Origin: Nothopassalora personata
Taxonomy: Eukaryota > Ascomycota > Dothideomycetes > Mycosphaerellales > Mycosphaerellaceae
Assembly (NCBI GenBank): GCA_033816765.1
Contig: CM066296.1
Coordinates: 1,240,001 to 1,304,000, forward strand
Length of the DNA: 64,000 bases
Direction of reading: 5' to 3'
Positions 40,811-49,379 of this stretch are shown here, piece by piece (the first letter of the stretch is position 1; the number at the start of each line of letters is the position of its first letter). The translations under genes and the position numbers were made by a program. The notes below the pieces were generated by a model. It was not told the origin of the DNA, did not search any database, and saw nothing but the letters and a program-made list of their open reading frames with translations.

Positions 40811-40867
40811 GCGTATTCGAAATCCTCACTCGCTGCACTCGCTCTTCCTCAACAACCACCAACAATA

Positions 40868-40940
40868 CTGCTGCGACTCGCCAACTGCTGCGACTCGCCA
40901 TTGTCGCACAACAATACTGCTGCGACTCGCCATTGTCGCC
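40868..40940 (+). repeat. Subterminal direct repeats, left end of the large transposon
   Basis: Three copies of CTGCTGCGACTCGCCA, some extended by TTGTCGC and AACAATA. Subterminal repeats often bind the transposase; here that role is inferred from position only. Confidence 0.6.
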
Positions 40941-41056
40941 TACAATCGTAGCGAGTCGCGGCGGTATTGTCCTCCTACTGCGCAGGTGAGTTGGGCTCCT
41001 TAATAATAGCAGACAGTAAGTATTGAGGAGCTCACCTCACTTGCTATTGTTATATT

Positions 41057-41932
41057 ATGGCGGCGGGTATATCAACTTCTACTGCTGTTACTATTTCTTC
41101 GACTCTACACTTATCGACATGTACAAATCTAACTATAGACGACTTACTTAGCGATATTGGCCTTAGAACAACGACAACGACAGCGATAGCGACAGCGACA
41201 GTACACCCAATCCGCGCTCACCCTCACAAACGCGGTTATTACTACAGCTTACGATGGCGTAAGTGCGATTCCGACTCGTTAGGCGCACGCAGGTAGACTA
41301 ATGTTTAAACCTATAGTGCATACCGCCGCCCTCGTACCGCCGATACCGACGATTTCTACTACGTGAGCGAGTCGACATAGGCACAATGGCTAGGAGACTC
41401 GTAGAAGACAGACAAGGGCAGTATAAAGGTTGCGAAGAATAATTTGCGCAAGTTCGACTAGGCTGGCCGTATTATAGAGACTAAAGAGGGTATGTGTCTT
41501 ACAGTAGACTCGCTATACTATATATACTAACTCGTATTAATAGGTAAGCCGGCTCAGACGGACTGCGATGCGTGTAAGAGAGCTAGTGTATGCTATATAG
41601 TCTTTACTACCAATGCCGACAAGACTTACGCGTATTATAAGCGTCACGCGAAGGCTCGCTGCAACTCTCGCAAGTTGGTTAAGGAGCCTAGCGAGTCTAA
41701 CGAGTCTAGCAATGGTTTATTTAAGGCTGTCGAGGGTGTTTTAACTACTTCTAGCGAGGCTAGCGAGGTTAGTAAGGCTAGCGAGTCTAGTACTCGCCCT
41801 ACTAATAATACATCGACTCGCTTAGCCGCGGCGGAGGATCGTATTCAGCAATTGGAGGGTACTGTTAGCCGCTTAATTGAATTTATTAGCGGTCTGCTAG
41901 GTAGCGAGTCAGTCGCTAAATTTCGCTCTTAG
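41057..41932 (+). pseudogene. Accessory gene of the large transposon, zinc-cluster-like, RIP-damaged
   Basis: The plus-strand frame begins MAAGISTSTAVTISSTLHLS, passes several TAG stops, and has an intron-like segment with GTATGT, ACTAAC and AATAG at about 41490-41542. It then reads CDACKRASVCYIVFTT, YAYYKRHAKARC and a Ser/Glu-rich region, ending in a leucine-heptad helix (EDRIQQLEGTVSRLIEFISG). The Cys pattern suggests a small metal-binding domain and the tail a coiled coil. It is not a transposase that I recognise, so it may be a DNA-binding partner. The stop codons fall where Gln or Trp would fit. Confidence 0.55.
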
Positions 41933-41955
41933 TAATAATATAATATTAAGCAGTC

Positions 41956-42139
41956 TGTCACGGGCAGCCCGCGACCCTTCACTGACGATGCGTCGTCCCG
42001 GCGGAACCTCGGACCTTCCGCATCGGGTTAGCGCGGCTTGGCGATGCTTTATCTATCCGCCGCGCCTCGCGCTCCTCTTTCGTAGCTTCGTAGAACAACA
42101 ACTATCTCATTCGGACCCTATGGTACGCGCGCCCTTACA
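41956..42139 (+). repeat. 5' LTR of the gypsy element
   Basis: 184 bp, starts TGTCACGGGCAG and ends GCGCCCTTACA, identical to the 3' LTR base for base by direct reading. A TTTATCTATCC stretch near 42049 may serve as a weak TATA element. The bases GTAGAACAA (42090-42098) are complementary to the sequence just after the LTR. Confidence 0.95.
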
Positions 42140-42141
42140 GT

Positions 42142-42150
42142 TTGTTCTAC
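42142..42150 (+). promoter_or_regulatory. Candidate self-priming primer-binding site
   Basis: TTGTTCTAC lies two bases after the 5' LTR and is the exact complement of GTAGAACAA within the LTR (42090-42098). No TGG-type tRNA primer site is present. The geometry resembles Tf1/Maggy-type self-priming, where the RNA's own 5' end folds back as primer. The transcript start is not known. Confidence 0.45.
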
Positions 42151-42308
42151 CTCCCTACCCAGATCGCGGATCCAGGTAAGGGACGCGTAACAACAGGAAC
42201 AGACTCACAGAACCGCGCACGGCGTAGATACAGAACTCGCGACTCGCAACATCGCAACAGAGGCAAACGGATTCAGAACACGGAACACGGTAAGGCACTA
42301 AGCAACAG

Positions 42309-44342
42309 ATGCCCAAGGAAACCAACGCACCAAAGGCCTCAGCAACAGGCCGCGTTGAAGGAAACAACATGACTTCCCAGCAGTCACAGACACAAGGCAA
42401 GCGCACCTCTCTTTTCCCCGACCTCTCCAGTTTCGACAGTCAGACACAAGGAGACGACACTCGGCGAGTCACAGTTGACACCGGTGTCGCGCTTCAGCAA
42501 GAGCTGGACAAGGCATGGAACAAAGCACAAGACAGGGAGCAGAACGGTGAGCTTGATTTCACAGAACTCTTCGAGCCCAGGGTGGGAGAAGAGGAGGACA
42601 CACCAGTCTTCATTTCACACGACGAAGCCGAACACATCGCTGCCGCCGACTTCCAGAACATCACCGCCGAAGACCTGGCCACACTGACCAAGGAACACCC
42701 GAAGACCGTCCACGATTTCGTGCTACGAGGATTCAACACTGCCATCATATCTAGCCAACAACTCGATGTGATGCAACGCGCCAATGCACTTCAGAACAAG
42801 CAGTACCGTACGCTGTATGCCGAGTACGATCGCATCCACGGGATGCTCAAGACCGAACAGACCGCCCTCGCGAAGATGGCCCAGGACCTTAAGAATAAGA
42901 ACGCCGACACCCTCAAACTCAAGGCTGTCGAGAAGAAGTACAAGGATGCGAACGAGCTATGTCAGCAGTTCGCCGATATCACCGACTCGGAGAAGAAGAA
43001 GAGCCAGGCATTACAAGCTGAGGTTGATGACCTGAAGGTCCGTCTGCAAGCAGCAGAGGACCAGGCACGAGGACGTCGTTCGCGCTCGCGCCCACGCTCA
43101 CGCCCACGATCACCACCACCCCGCGAGACCTCACTCGAGGTGCTCCAGCGTCGGTACCGTGAGGCGGCAGCAGGAGGAGGTGGCGGAGGAGACGATGATG
43201 ACGATGGCAATGGAGACAAGGACAGGGATCGCCGTGGTCGTGACCATGACCGACCACGTCGTGATGAGCGCCAAGGCACACAAGGCACGCAGCGGTCAGG
43301 CGGTGGTCGCAGCAACCGCACGCAGCAGACACCTCTCGTGGACCTGCCGGAGCGTCTCATCAACATCGACCCCACCCTCGACCGCAGCATGAAGATCGGC
43401 AAGGGTGTGCCTGACCCAAAGAAGTTCAAGAACGATGACGACCCGACTTATGACAGCTGGTACACAAGCATCCTGCTGAAGTTGACAGTCGCGACGTTCC
43501 GCACTGAACAGGACGCCCTACGCTTCCTGTATGGATGGACGGACGGTGAGGTGCAGAAGACTGTGAAGCCTCGCATCCCCATCCCCGGGCACCAGGCTTT
43601 CAACGAGTTCATGACTGGCGAAGAACTGTTGGACTGGATGACTCGACAGTACGGCGTCCGCAACGAGGCCACCAAGGCTGCAGTGGACATCACTACCTGC
43701 AAACAGGCTCAGAAGGAGAACTTCGTCCCATTCTTCGCACGCTATTCCAAGCTGAGGGCATGGGTTGACTGGAGTGACGAGACCGAGTTGATGCTGTTCC
43801 GCACACGCCTCAACAAGCGCTACTACATCAAGACCTTCGGAGACCGCGAGGTGGACCGACGTCTGAACAGCATGCAGGACGTGATCGAAGAGTGCACTGC
43901 ACTGGACGAGCAGTTCTACGAGACCGAGCAGCTGTACCCTCAAGAGAACAACAACCGCCCACGCGGCAATGGAGGAGGCAACCAGAACGGCAACGGCAAC
44001 GGCAACCAGAACCAGGGCAACACAGCTGCAGCTGCAGCCGCTGGTGCTGCCGGCGCCGTCGTTCAGCGCCCACCACAGTACGTAGGCACCAAGAAGAAGG
44101 AAGACTTGCCAGCTCACCTTCGGGACCTCCCACCGCTCAACTATGAGGGTCGCGAGGAATTGAAGAAGCAGGGCAAGTGCTACCGATGCCGCACCGGACC
44201 CCACTTATCCAGCAATACCGAGTGCCCGATGTATGGCTACGACGGCGACTATCGCCCACCGCGCCCGCGTAACAACAACGGAGGCAACACCAACCTCAGT
44301 TCCCTGGCCGCCGGGCAGGGAAATGGCGAGGCCACTGCCTAA
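42309..44342 (+). CDS. Gag polyprotein of the gypsy element
   Basis: 677 residues from the ATG at 42309. The N-terminal half is acidic and coiled-coil forming (ALAKMAQDLKNKNADTLKLK and onward), followed by an Arg/Ser-rich RSRSRPRSRPRSP stretch and a Gly/Asp-rich linker. The retrotransposon capsid-like domain lies at about residues 370-540 (VPDPKKFKNDDDPTYDSWYT, LLDWMTRQYGVRNEATKAAV). Near the C-terminus is a zinc knuckle, CYRCRTGPHLSSNTEC, with Cys-x2-Cys-x4-His-x6-Cys spacing; the usual knuckle has x4 at the end. Gag forms the particle and packages the RNA. The stop TAA (44340-44342) lies 16 bases after a -1 slippery heptamer. Confidence 0.95.
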   Translation: MPKETNAPKASATGRVEGNNMTSQQSQTQGKRTSLFPDLSSFDSQTQGDDTRRVTVDTGVALQQELDKAWNKAQDREQNGELDFTELFEPRVGEEEDTPVFISHDEAEHIAAADFQNITAEDLATLTKEHPKTVHDFVLRGFNTAIISSQQLDVMQRANALQNKQYRTLYAEYDRIHGMLKTEQTALAKMAQDLKNKNADTLKLKAVEKKYKDANELCQQFADITDSEKKKSQALQAEVDDLKVRLQAAEDQARGRRSRSRPRSRPRSPPPRETSLEVLQRRYREAAAGGGGGGDDDDDGNGDKDRDRRGRDHDRPRRDERQGTQGTQRSGGGRSNRTQQTPLVDLPERLINIDPTLDRSMKIGKGVPDPKKFKNDDDPTYDSWYTSILLKLTVATFRTEQDALRFLYGWTDGEVQKTVKPRIPIPGHQAFNEFMTGEELLDWMTRQYGVRNEATKAAVDITTCKQAQKENFVPFFARYSKLRAWVDWSDETELMLFRTRLNKRYYIKTFGDREVDRRLNSMQDVIEECTALDEQFYETEQLYPQENNNRPRGNGGGNQNGNGNGNQNQGNTAAAAAAGAAGAVVQRPPQYVGTKKKEDLPAHLRDLPPLNYEGREELKKQGKCYRCRTGPHLSSNTECPMYGYDGDYRPPRPRNNNGGNTNLSSLAAGQGNGEATA

Positions 44343-44358
44343 GCGTGGCAGACAGTGG
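44318..44358 (+). promoter_or_regulatory. Candidate -1 ribosomal frameshift signal between gag and pol
   Basis: GGGAAAT (44318-44324) is read G GGA AAT in the gag frame, the classic X XXY YYZ pattern, and slipping back one base enters the pol frame. Seven bases later CCACTGCC...GGCAG...TGG can form a hairpin: CTGCC 44335-44339 with GGCAG 44347-44351, or CCACTG 44332-44337 with CAGTGG 44353-44358. The pol frame is open back through this site and has no ATG near its beginning. Confidence 0.65.
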
Positions 44359-47300
44359 TCAACCGAACAACCAAGGACAGAAAGAGCATGAGATTGAGAG
44401 ACACAGAGTGCAAGAGCAAGACACGGATACAGACTATGGTGAGGAGCTGAAGATATCGGCCTGCGCATTGGAGCCGCAGCAACCAGATGTACACCCTCAC
44501 ATAGTACTCCCAGTAATGATACAGCATGGGAAGGCACGAGGCCTTGTAGACTCTGCTTCCACCTCTCTCTTTCTCGACTGGAAGTTCACACGCAAACACA
44601 GAATACCCTTGATACCCCTTGTGCGCAACAAGAACCTGACCCTTGGGGATGGTAAGGCTGCTGCACGTCGCATCACGCACGTAGCCCTCGTCGATGTTGA
44701 TATCGACGGTCATCACGAGCAAATGCTATGCTACATAACCGACCTCGAATACGACATCGTCCTGGGCCTGCCGTGGCTGAGCACGCACAACCCAAACATC
44801 TTCTGGGAGACCGGTGAAGTGGCACTCAGATCAGACTACTGCTTTGGTCACTGTCTTAAGAACAAGACATCGACAACAGTCCAGTCCCTGAACCATCGAC
44901 ACCGACAACGTAAGGAAGCAATGAAATATGGACCAGAGCCCTTCACCGATGATCGCAGCTTCACGGCAGGAGGGGCAGAAGCAGAACTGAACCTATCCTC
45001 GATGGGCCTGTACGACGATGATGAGGAAGTCGAGTGTATAGGCGTCACGCAGCGCGCCTTCGAGATGTACGCGCACCGACCTGGCGCTGAATGTTTCTAC
45101 ATACTATCTACCGGCAAAGAGGACGAAGAAGGCGATGGTGAGATCAAGCTGAGCGCAATGGCAGCTGATGACTTGGATCAGTTCCTGAACAAGGAGTTCA
45201 ACCATAACCCGAAGGAGAAGCTCCCACCAGAATACCATGATCTCGTAGATGCATTCTCAGCGAAAGACCATGAAGGACTTCCTCCTCACAGACCTGGAAT
45301 CGACCACGAAATTCACATCAAGCCTGATGGGCCCCAAGAACCGCCATACCGTAAGCCCTACGGACTGGCGCCTCAGGAGAATGAAGCAGTCAAGAAGTGG
45401 GTCACCGAACAGGAGCAACAAGGCAAAGTCCGGCCAGCAGGACAGAAGACGAGCCAATCGCCGGCACCAGTACTGGTAGTCAGAAAGCCAGGCGGTGGAC
45501 TGCGCGTGTGCATCGACTACCGAGGACTCAATGCGATCACTATCAAGAACAGGTACCCTATACCGCTAATCCAAGAGACACTGAACCGCATGCACGGCAA
45601 GAGGTACTTCACGAAGCTGGACATCGTCGCAGCCTTCAACAAGCTTCGCATTGCAGAAGGGCACGAATGGCTTACAGCATTCGCTACACGATATGGGGTG
45701 TACGAATGTCTTGTGTTACCATTCGGCCTATGCAATGGCCCTGCGTCGTTTCAGTCATACATTAACAGCGTGTTACAAGAACACCTGGATGACTTCGTCT
45801 CCGCGTACCTGGACGACGTTTTAATTTTTAGCGACACACTGGAGGAGCACATCGAACATGTGCGCAAGGTACTAGCAAAATTGAGGGATGCCGGACTGAC
45901 GGTCGACATCGACAAGTGCGAGTTCCACCAGCAGCGAGTTAAGTACCTGGGACTTATTATCACCCCAGATGGCATCGAAATGGACCCAGAGAAGCTTGAA
46001 TGTATCCAGTCATGGGAAGCACCTTCCAACCTCAAGGATGTGCAGGCGTTCCTCGGATTCGCCAACTTTTACAGACGGTTCATCGAGGCCTTCTCACGCC
46101 TCGCAGCGCCGCTGACCGAATTGACCAAGTCAAATGGACCTAGTAATCACAAGAATCGCAGGGTTGACTGGACACCAGCATGCCAAGCAGCATTTGACGC
46201 TCTGAAGGCAGCATTCAGCAAAGCCGGTATGCTCGCACACTATGTGCCCGGTAGGCAAACAGTAGTCGAAACGGACTCATCAGATTTCGTGAACGCCGGA
46301 GTGCTTTCTCAGTACGACGAGGAAGGCGTGCTTCACCCTGTAGCATTCTATTCAAAGAAGCTGAGCCCGCAGGAATGCAACTATGAGATTTATGACAAGG
46401 AGCTTCTAGCGATTATTAAGGCCTTCGAGGAATGGCGCCCGGAGTTGGCCTGCGAGGCGGATGATGACACCATCGAACCCGTGAAGGTGTTCACGGATCA
46501 CAAGAACTTGGAGTACTTTATGACCATTAAGCAGCTGAATCGGCGCCAGGCACGTTGGGCCGAATTCCTGTCCCAGTTCAACTTCCGTATTGTCTATCGA
46601 CCAGGTGTCCAAGGCACAAAGCCTGACAGCCTCACGAGACGCAGCCAGGACCTTCCGCAGGGGGTGGACGATCCGCGAAATCAGCATCAGCATCAGACGT
46701 TGCTGCCGCCTGAGCGATTTCTTAAGATCGACTCGATGCGCGCAACTGTCGAAGATGCGGCTGAGGATGTTGCACCTGTTGAGAACACACCTACCGCACC
46801 AATTGAGGAAGCCCTGAACCCGGAGGCCACCGAATTCATACCGTCCACGCAGACGCAGACAGCATCCGAGACGGAACAGGAAGCCGAACTCGAGTACAGA
46901 ATGACAATGGCTTATGCCGCGGATGCAGACCTGAAGTCAGCTATCAGAGCCCTGCAGAAGGGCGAGACCCCAGCACTCCTTCAGAAAGCGAAGGTGCATC
47001 CAGTACACTGCAAGGTCGAAGGGGACCTGCTGTACGTCCGTAACCAGTATAATGACTGGAGTCTATGGGTGCCAGAGGACCAGAAGCTCCGCACTCGGAT
47101 AGTCAAGATGAACCATGACACCCCAGCGGCCGGTCACCCAGGCAGAGCCCGCACCTACGAGCTCGTTGCACGTGAATTCTACTGGCCTGGTTTGGCTAGA
47201 TCTGTGCGCAGATACAACGCGAATTGCCGCAGGTGCCGCACGACGAAATCTGTGCATACCCAGCCACCTGGATTACTGCACCCACTTTCGGTGCCAGAAC

Positions 47301-49147
47301 GACCTTGGCAACACATCGCAGTTGACTTTGTGGTTGACCTGCCACCAAGCGAACTCGACGGCATGACTTACACCAATGTTATGACAGTCACCGACAGACT
47401 CACTAAGGAAGTGGAACTGATACCCATCGGCGCGATGACAGCGCAGAACGCGGCGCGACTTTTCTTAAAGCACGTGTTCACCCGGCATGGCCTCCCAGAA
47501 ACCATCACGTCTGATCGCGGAAAGCAGTTCATCGCCACTTTCTGGAAGCGCCTATGCAAGATGCTGCGCATCAGCAGGAAGCTGAGTTCCTCCTACCACC
47601 CTGAAACGGATGGGCAATCAGAACGCACTAACCAAGAGATGGAACAGTACTTACGCACCTTCACGAATGAGGCACAGAGCGACTGGGCCGACTGGCTGTG
47701 CTTAGCGCAGTTCGCTATTAACAACCGAGTGTCGGAGACCACTGGAGTGTCACCGTTCTACGCCAATGTTGGATATAACCCAGAGTTCACCGAGCGTATC
47801 GATTTGCAAGCAGGCAAGGACCGACACATGACAACCCTTCAGCGACTCGACAGCAAGTCAGCCGAAGCCTTCGCTAAACGCATCTGTGAGCTACATCGCA
47901 ATCTTCAAGAGAACATGAGGATGTCACAGGCGCTGCAAGCCGAAGCAGCAAACAGGCACCGAAGCATCCCACCAGACTACAAGGTTGGCGACTGGGTGTA
48001 TCTAAGCACGAAGAACATTCGCACCACTCGACCATCCAAGAAGCTGGACCGCAGATATGCAGGACCGTACCAGATCACGGAGGTGATGCCCGCTAGGCTG
48101 TCATACAAGCTGAACCTGTCGGATGCATTGAGCGGACTCGATAATTGCTTCCACACCTCCCTGTTACAGCGAGCCGACAACCCCGATCTCCCACCGCTCG
48201 AGGGACAGCACCTGGCACCGCCGCCGCCAGTGGCCATCGAACCCGACACAACTGCAGCTGACGCAGTCGCCGATGTCACAGTCACAGCCCCGGCACCAGA
48301 ATATGAGGTGGACAAGATCTTGGACATGTACACGCGGAAGCGCGCAGGCAAAGTGAAGAAGGGAAAGAAGCGCAAGGTGGACACTTGGTACAAGGTGCGA
48401 TGGACTGGCTATCAGGATATGGAGGCCGGAGAGACTTGGCAACCTGCAGAGGACCTGTTTGTGAGGGCAGCCGCCGCTCTTGCGGACTTTCACCACAGCC
48501 GGCCGGATTTGCCCACGCCTCAGGGCTTCGCAACGCCATCTGACTGGTCTCCAGTCAATGAGGTGCTCGGACTTAACACGATCAGGGTCGACAGAGACAC
48601 CGCCACAAATAAGCCTAGCCGAGCCTTGCCTCTGATAGAATCTGGTCAGCGCATGTTCACTACGCACCGCTACGATGATCAGGTTACAGGAAAGTCCGTC
48701 GTCCCAACTGAGGATCACGGTGCAAGCCGCCGCCCTCAGCTCTACGACAGAACAGACAGTTGTACCGATGTTCTAGCGAACCCTGCAGAGCCTGCATTGA
48801 TACCCAACCTTGGTCAAAAGGATCAGACGCGAGCGTTCGCCGAAGAGGGGCTTAGGCCCTGGGCGTGCCAGCAGTATGAGCAAACAGAGTCTGATGCGCA
48901 AGCCGCAGCAGTAGTGACAGAGATGGAGGACGACCTTGAAGACGATTGGACGTTTGCACGATTATGGAGTTCGACAGGCAAGGGTGATAAGTGGCCGCAC
49001 AAGACGATGGATAGGCGAGTTAATGGACTGAACGCTCAGAGGACTGAGACGAGTTTTGAGAGGGGGGGTACTGTCACGGGCAGCCCGCGACCCTTCACTG
49101 ACGATGCGTCGTCCCGGCGGAACCTCGGACCTTCCGCATCGGGTTAG
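44345..49147 (+). CDS. Pol polyprotein of the gypsy element (protease, RT, RNase H, integrase, chromodomain)
   Basis: About 1600 codons in the -1 frame relative to gag; the frame opens before 44318 and no ATG starts it, so expression as a Gag-Pol fusion by frameshift is likely. Domains in order: aspartic protease with LVDSAST (DSA instead of DSG/DTG); reverse transcriptase with LPFGLCNGPASFQ and the YLDD box in AYLDDVLIFS (near residue 487); RNase H with VVETDSSDF and NYEIYDKELLAII; integrase with an HHCC zinc finger (HDTPAAGHPG to CRRCRTTK) and DDE residues in VDFVVDLPPS, TSDRGKQF and HPETDGQSERTNQ. A C-terminal chromodomain follows (YEVDKILDMY, WYKVRWTGYQ, ETWQPAEDL), which directs integration towards modified chromatin in chromoviruses. 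The frame runs 76 bp into the 3' LTR. No inactivating mutation was seen. Confidence 0.95.
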   Translation: MADSGQPNNQGQKEHEIERHRVQEQDTDTDYGEELKISACALEPQQPDVHPHIVLPVMIQHGKARGLVDSASTSLFLDWKFTRKHRIPLIPLVRNKNLTLGDGKAAARRITHVALVDVDIDGHHEQMLCYITDLEYDIVLGLPWLSTHNPNIFWETGEVALRSDYCFGHCLKNKTSTTVQSLNHRHRQRKEAMKYGPEPFTDDRSFTAGGAEAELNLSSMGLYDDDEEVECIGVTQRAFEMYAHRPGAECFYILSTGKEDEEGDGEIKLSAMAADDLDQFLNKEFNHNPKEKLPPEYHDLVDAFSAKDHEGLPPHRPGIDHEIHIKPDGPQEPPYRKPYGLAPQENEAVKKWVTEQEQQGKVRPAGQKTSQSPAPVLVVRKPGGGLRVCIDYRGLNAITIKNRYPIPLIQETLNRMHGKRYFTKLDIVAAFNKLRIAEGHEWLTAFATRYGVYECLVLPFGLCNGPASFQSYINSVLQEHLDDFVSAYLDDVLIFSDTLEEHIEHVRKVLAKLRDAGLTVDIDKCEFHQQRVKYLGLIITPDGIEMDPEKLECIQSWEAPSNLKDVQAFLGFANFYRRFIEAFSRLAAPLTELTKSNGPSNHKNRRVDWTPACQAAFDALKAAFSKAGMLAHYVPGRQTVVETDSSDFVNAGVLSQYDEEGVLHPVAFYSKKLSPQECNYEIYDKELLAIIKAFEEWRPELACEADDDTIEPVKVFTDHKNLEYFMTIKQLNRRQARWAEFLSQFNFRIVYRPGVQGTKPDSLTRRSQDLPQGVDDPRNQHQHQTLLPPERFLKIDSMRATVEDAAEDVAPVENTPTAPIEEALNPEATEFIPSTQTQTASETEQEAELEYRMTMAYAADADLKSAIRALQKGETPALLQKAKVHPVHCKVEGDLLYVRNQYNDWSLWVPEDQKLRTRIVKMNHDTPAAGHPGRARTYELVAREFYWPGLARSVRRYNANCRRCRTTKSVHTQPPGLLHPLSVPERPWQHIAVDFVVDLPPSELDGMTYTNVMTVTDRLTKEVELIPIGAMTAQNAARLFLKHVFTRHGLPETITSDRGKQFIATFWKRLCKMLRISRKLSSSYHPETDGQSERTNQEMEQYLRTFTNEAQSDWADWLCLAQFAINNRVSETTGVSPFYANVGYNPEFTERIDLQAGKDRHMTTLQRLDSKSAEAFAKRICELHRNLQENMRMSQALQAEAANRHRSIPPDYKVGDWVYLSTKNIRTTRPSKKLDRRYAGPYQITEVMPARLSYKLNLSDALSGLDNCFHTSLLQRADNPDLPPLEGQHLAPPPPVAIEPDTTAADAVADVTVTAPAPEYEVDKILDMYTRKRAGKVKKGKKRKVDTWYKVRWTGYQDMEAGETWQPAEDLFVRAAAALADFHHSRPDLPTPQGFATPSDWSPVNEVLGLNTIRVDRDTATNKPSRALPLIESGQRMFTTHRYDDQVTGKSVVPTEDHGASRRPQLYDRTDSCTDVLANPAEPALIPNLGQKDQTRAFAEEGLRPWACQQYEQTESDAQAAAVVTEMEDDLEDDWTFARLWSSTGKGDKWPHKTMDRRVNGLNAQRTETSFERGGTVTGSPRPFTDDASSRRNLGPSASG
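49058..49068 (+). other. Polypurine tract of the gypsy element
   Basis: GAGAGGGGGGG ends three bases before the 3' LTR and would prime plus-strand DNA synthesis. It is translated within pol, since that frame continues into the LTR. Confidence 0.8.
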
Positions 49148-49255
49148 CGCGGCTTGGCGATGCTTTATCTATCCGCCGCGCCTCGCGCTCCTCTTTCGTA
49201 GCTTCGTAGAACAACAACTATCTCATTCGGACCCTATGGTACGCGCGCCCTTACA
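49072..49255 (+). repeat. 3' LTR of the gypsy element
   Basis: 184 bp, identical to the 5' LTR. Followed by CAGTC, the target duplication. Confidence 0.95.
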
Positions 49256-49379
49256 CAGTCTACCTCCTGTCTATGTGCTACGAGTCTATACTTCCCTCTA
49301 CTTTTTCGGTCTTAGCTACCTCGTAGATAGCTCGATAACAAGCCTATTTCTCGGTGCCTTTACACGCTAGTTCTCGTTA

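Larger units (their letters stand above)
41956..49255 (+). mobile_element. Intact Ty3/gypsy chromovirus-type LTR retrotransposon
   Basis: A 7300-bp element with two identical 184-bp LTRs (TGTCACGG to CCCTTACA) and a perfect 5-bp target duplication, CAGTC (41951-41955 and 49256-49260). It has a full-length gag, a full-length pol with protease, reverse transcriptase, RNase H, integrase and chromodomain, a polypurine tract and a candidate self-priming site. No RIP stops occur. Identical LTRs mean a recent insertion. It sits inside a RIP-degraded DNA transposon, so it arrived after that element was mutated. Confidence 0.95.

Noticed and set aside
43518..44204. Long minus-strand frame within gag
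   Set aside because: It is a shadow of the gag coding sequence, caused by its biased composition.
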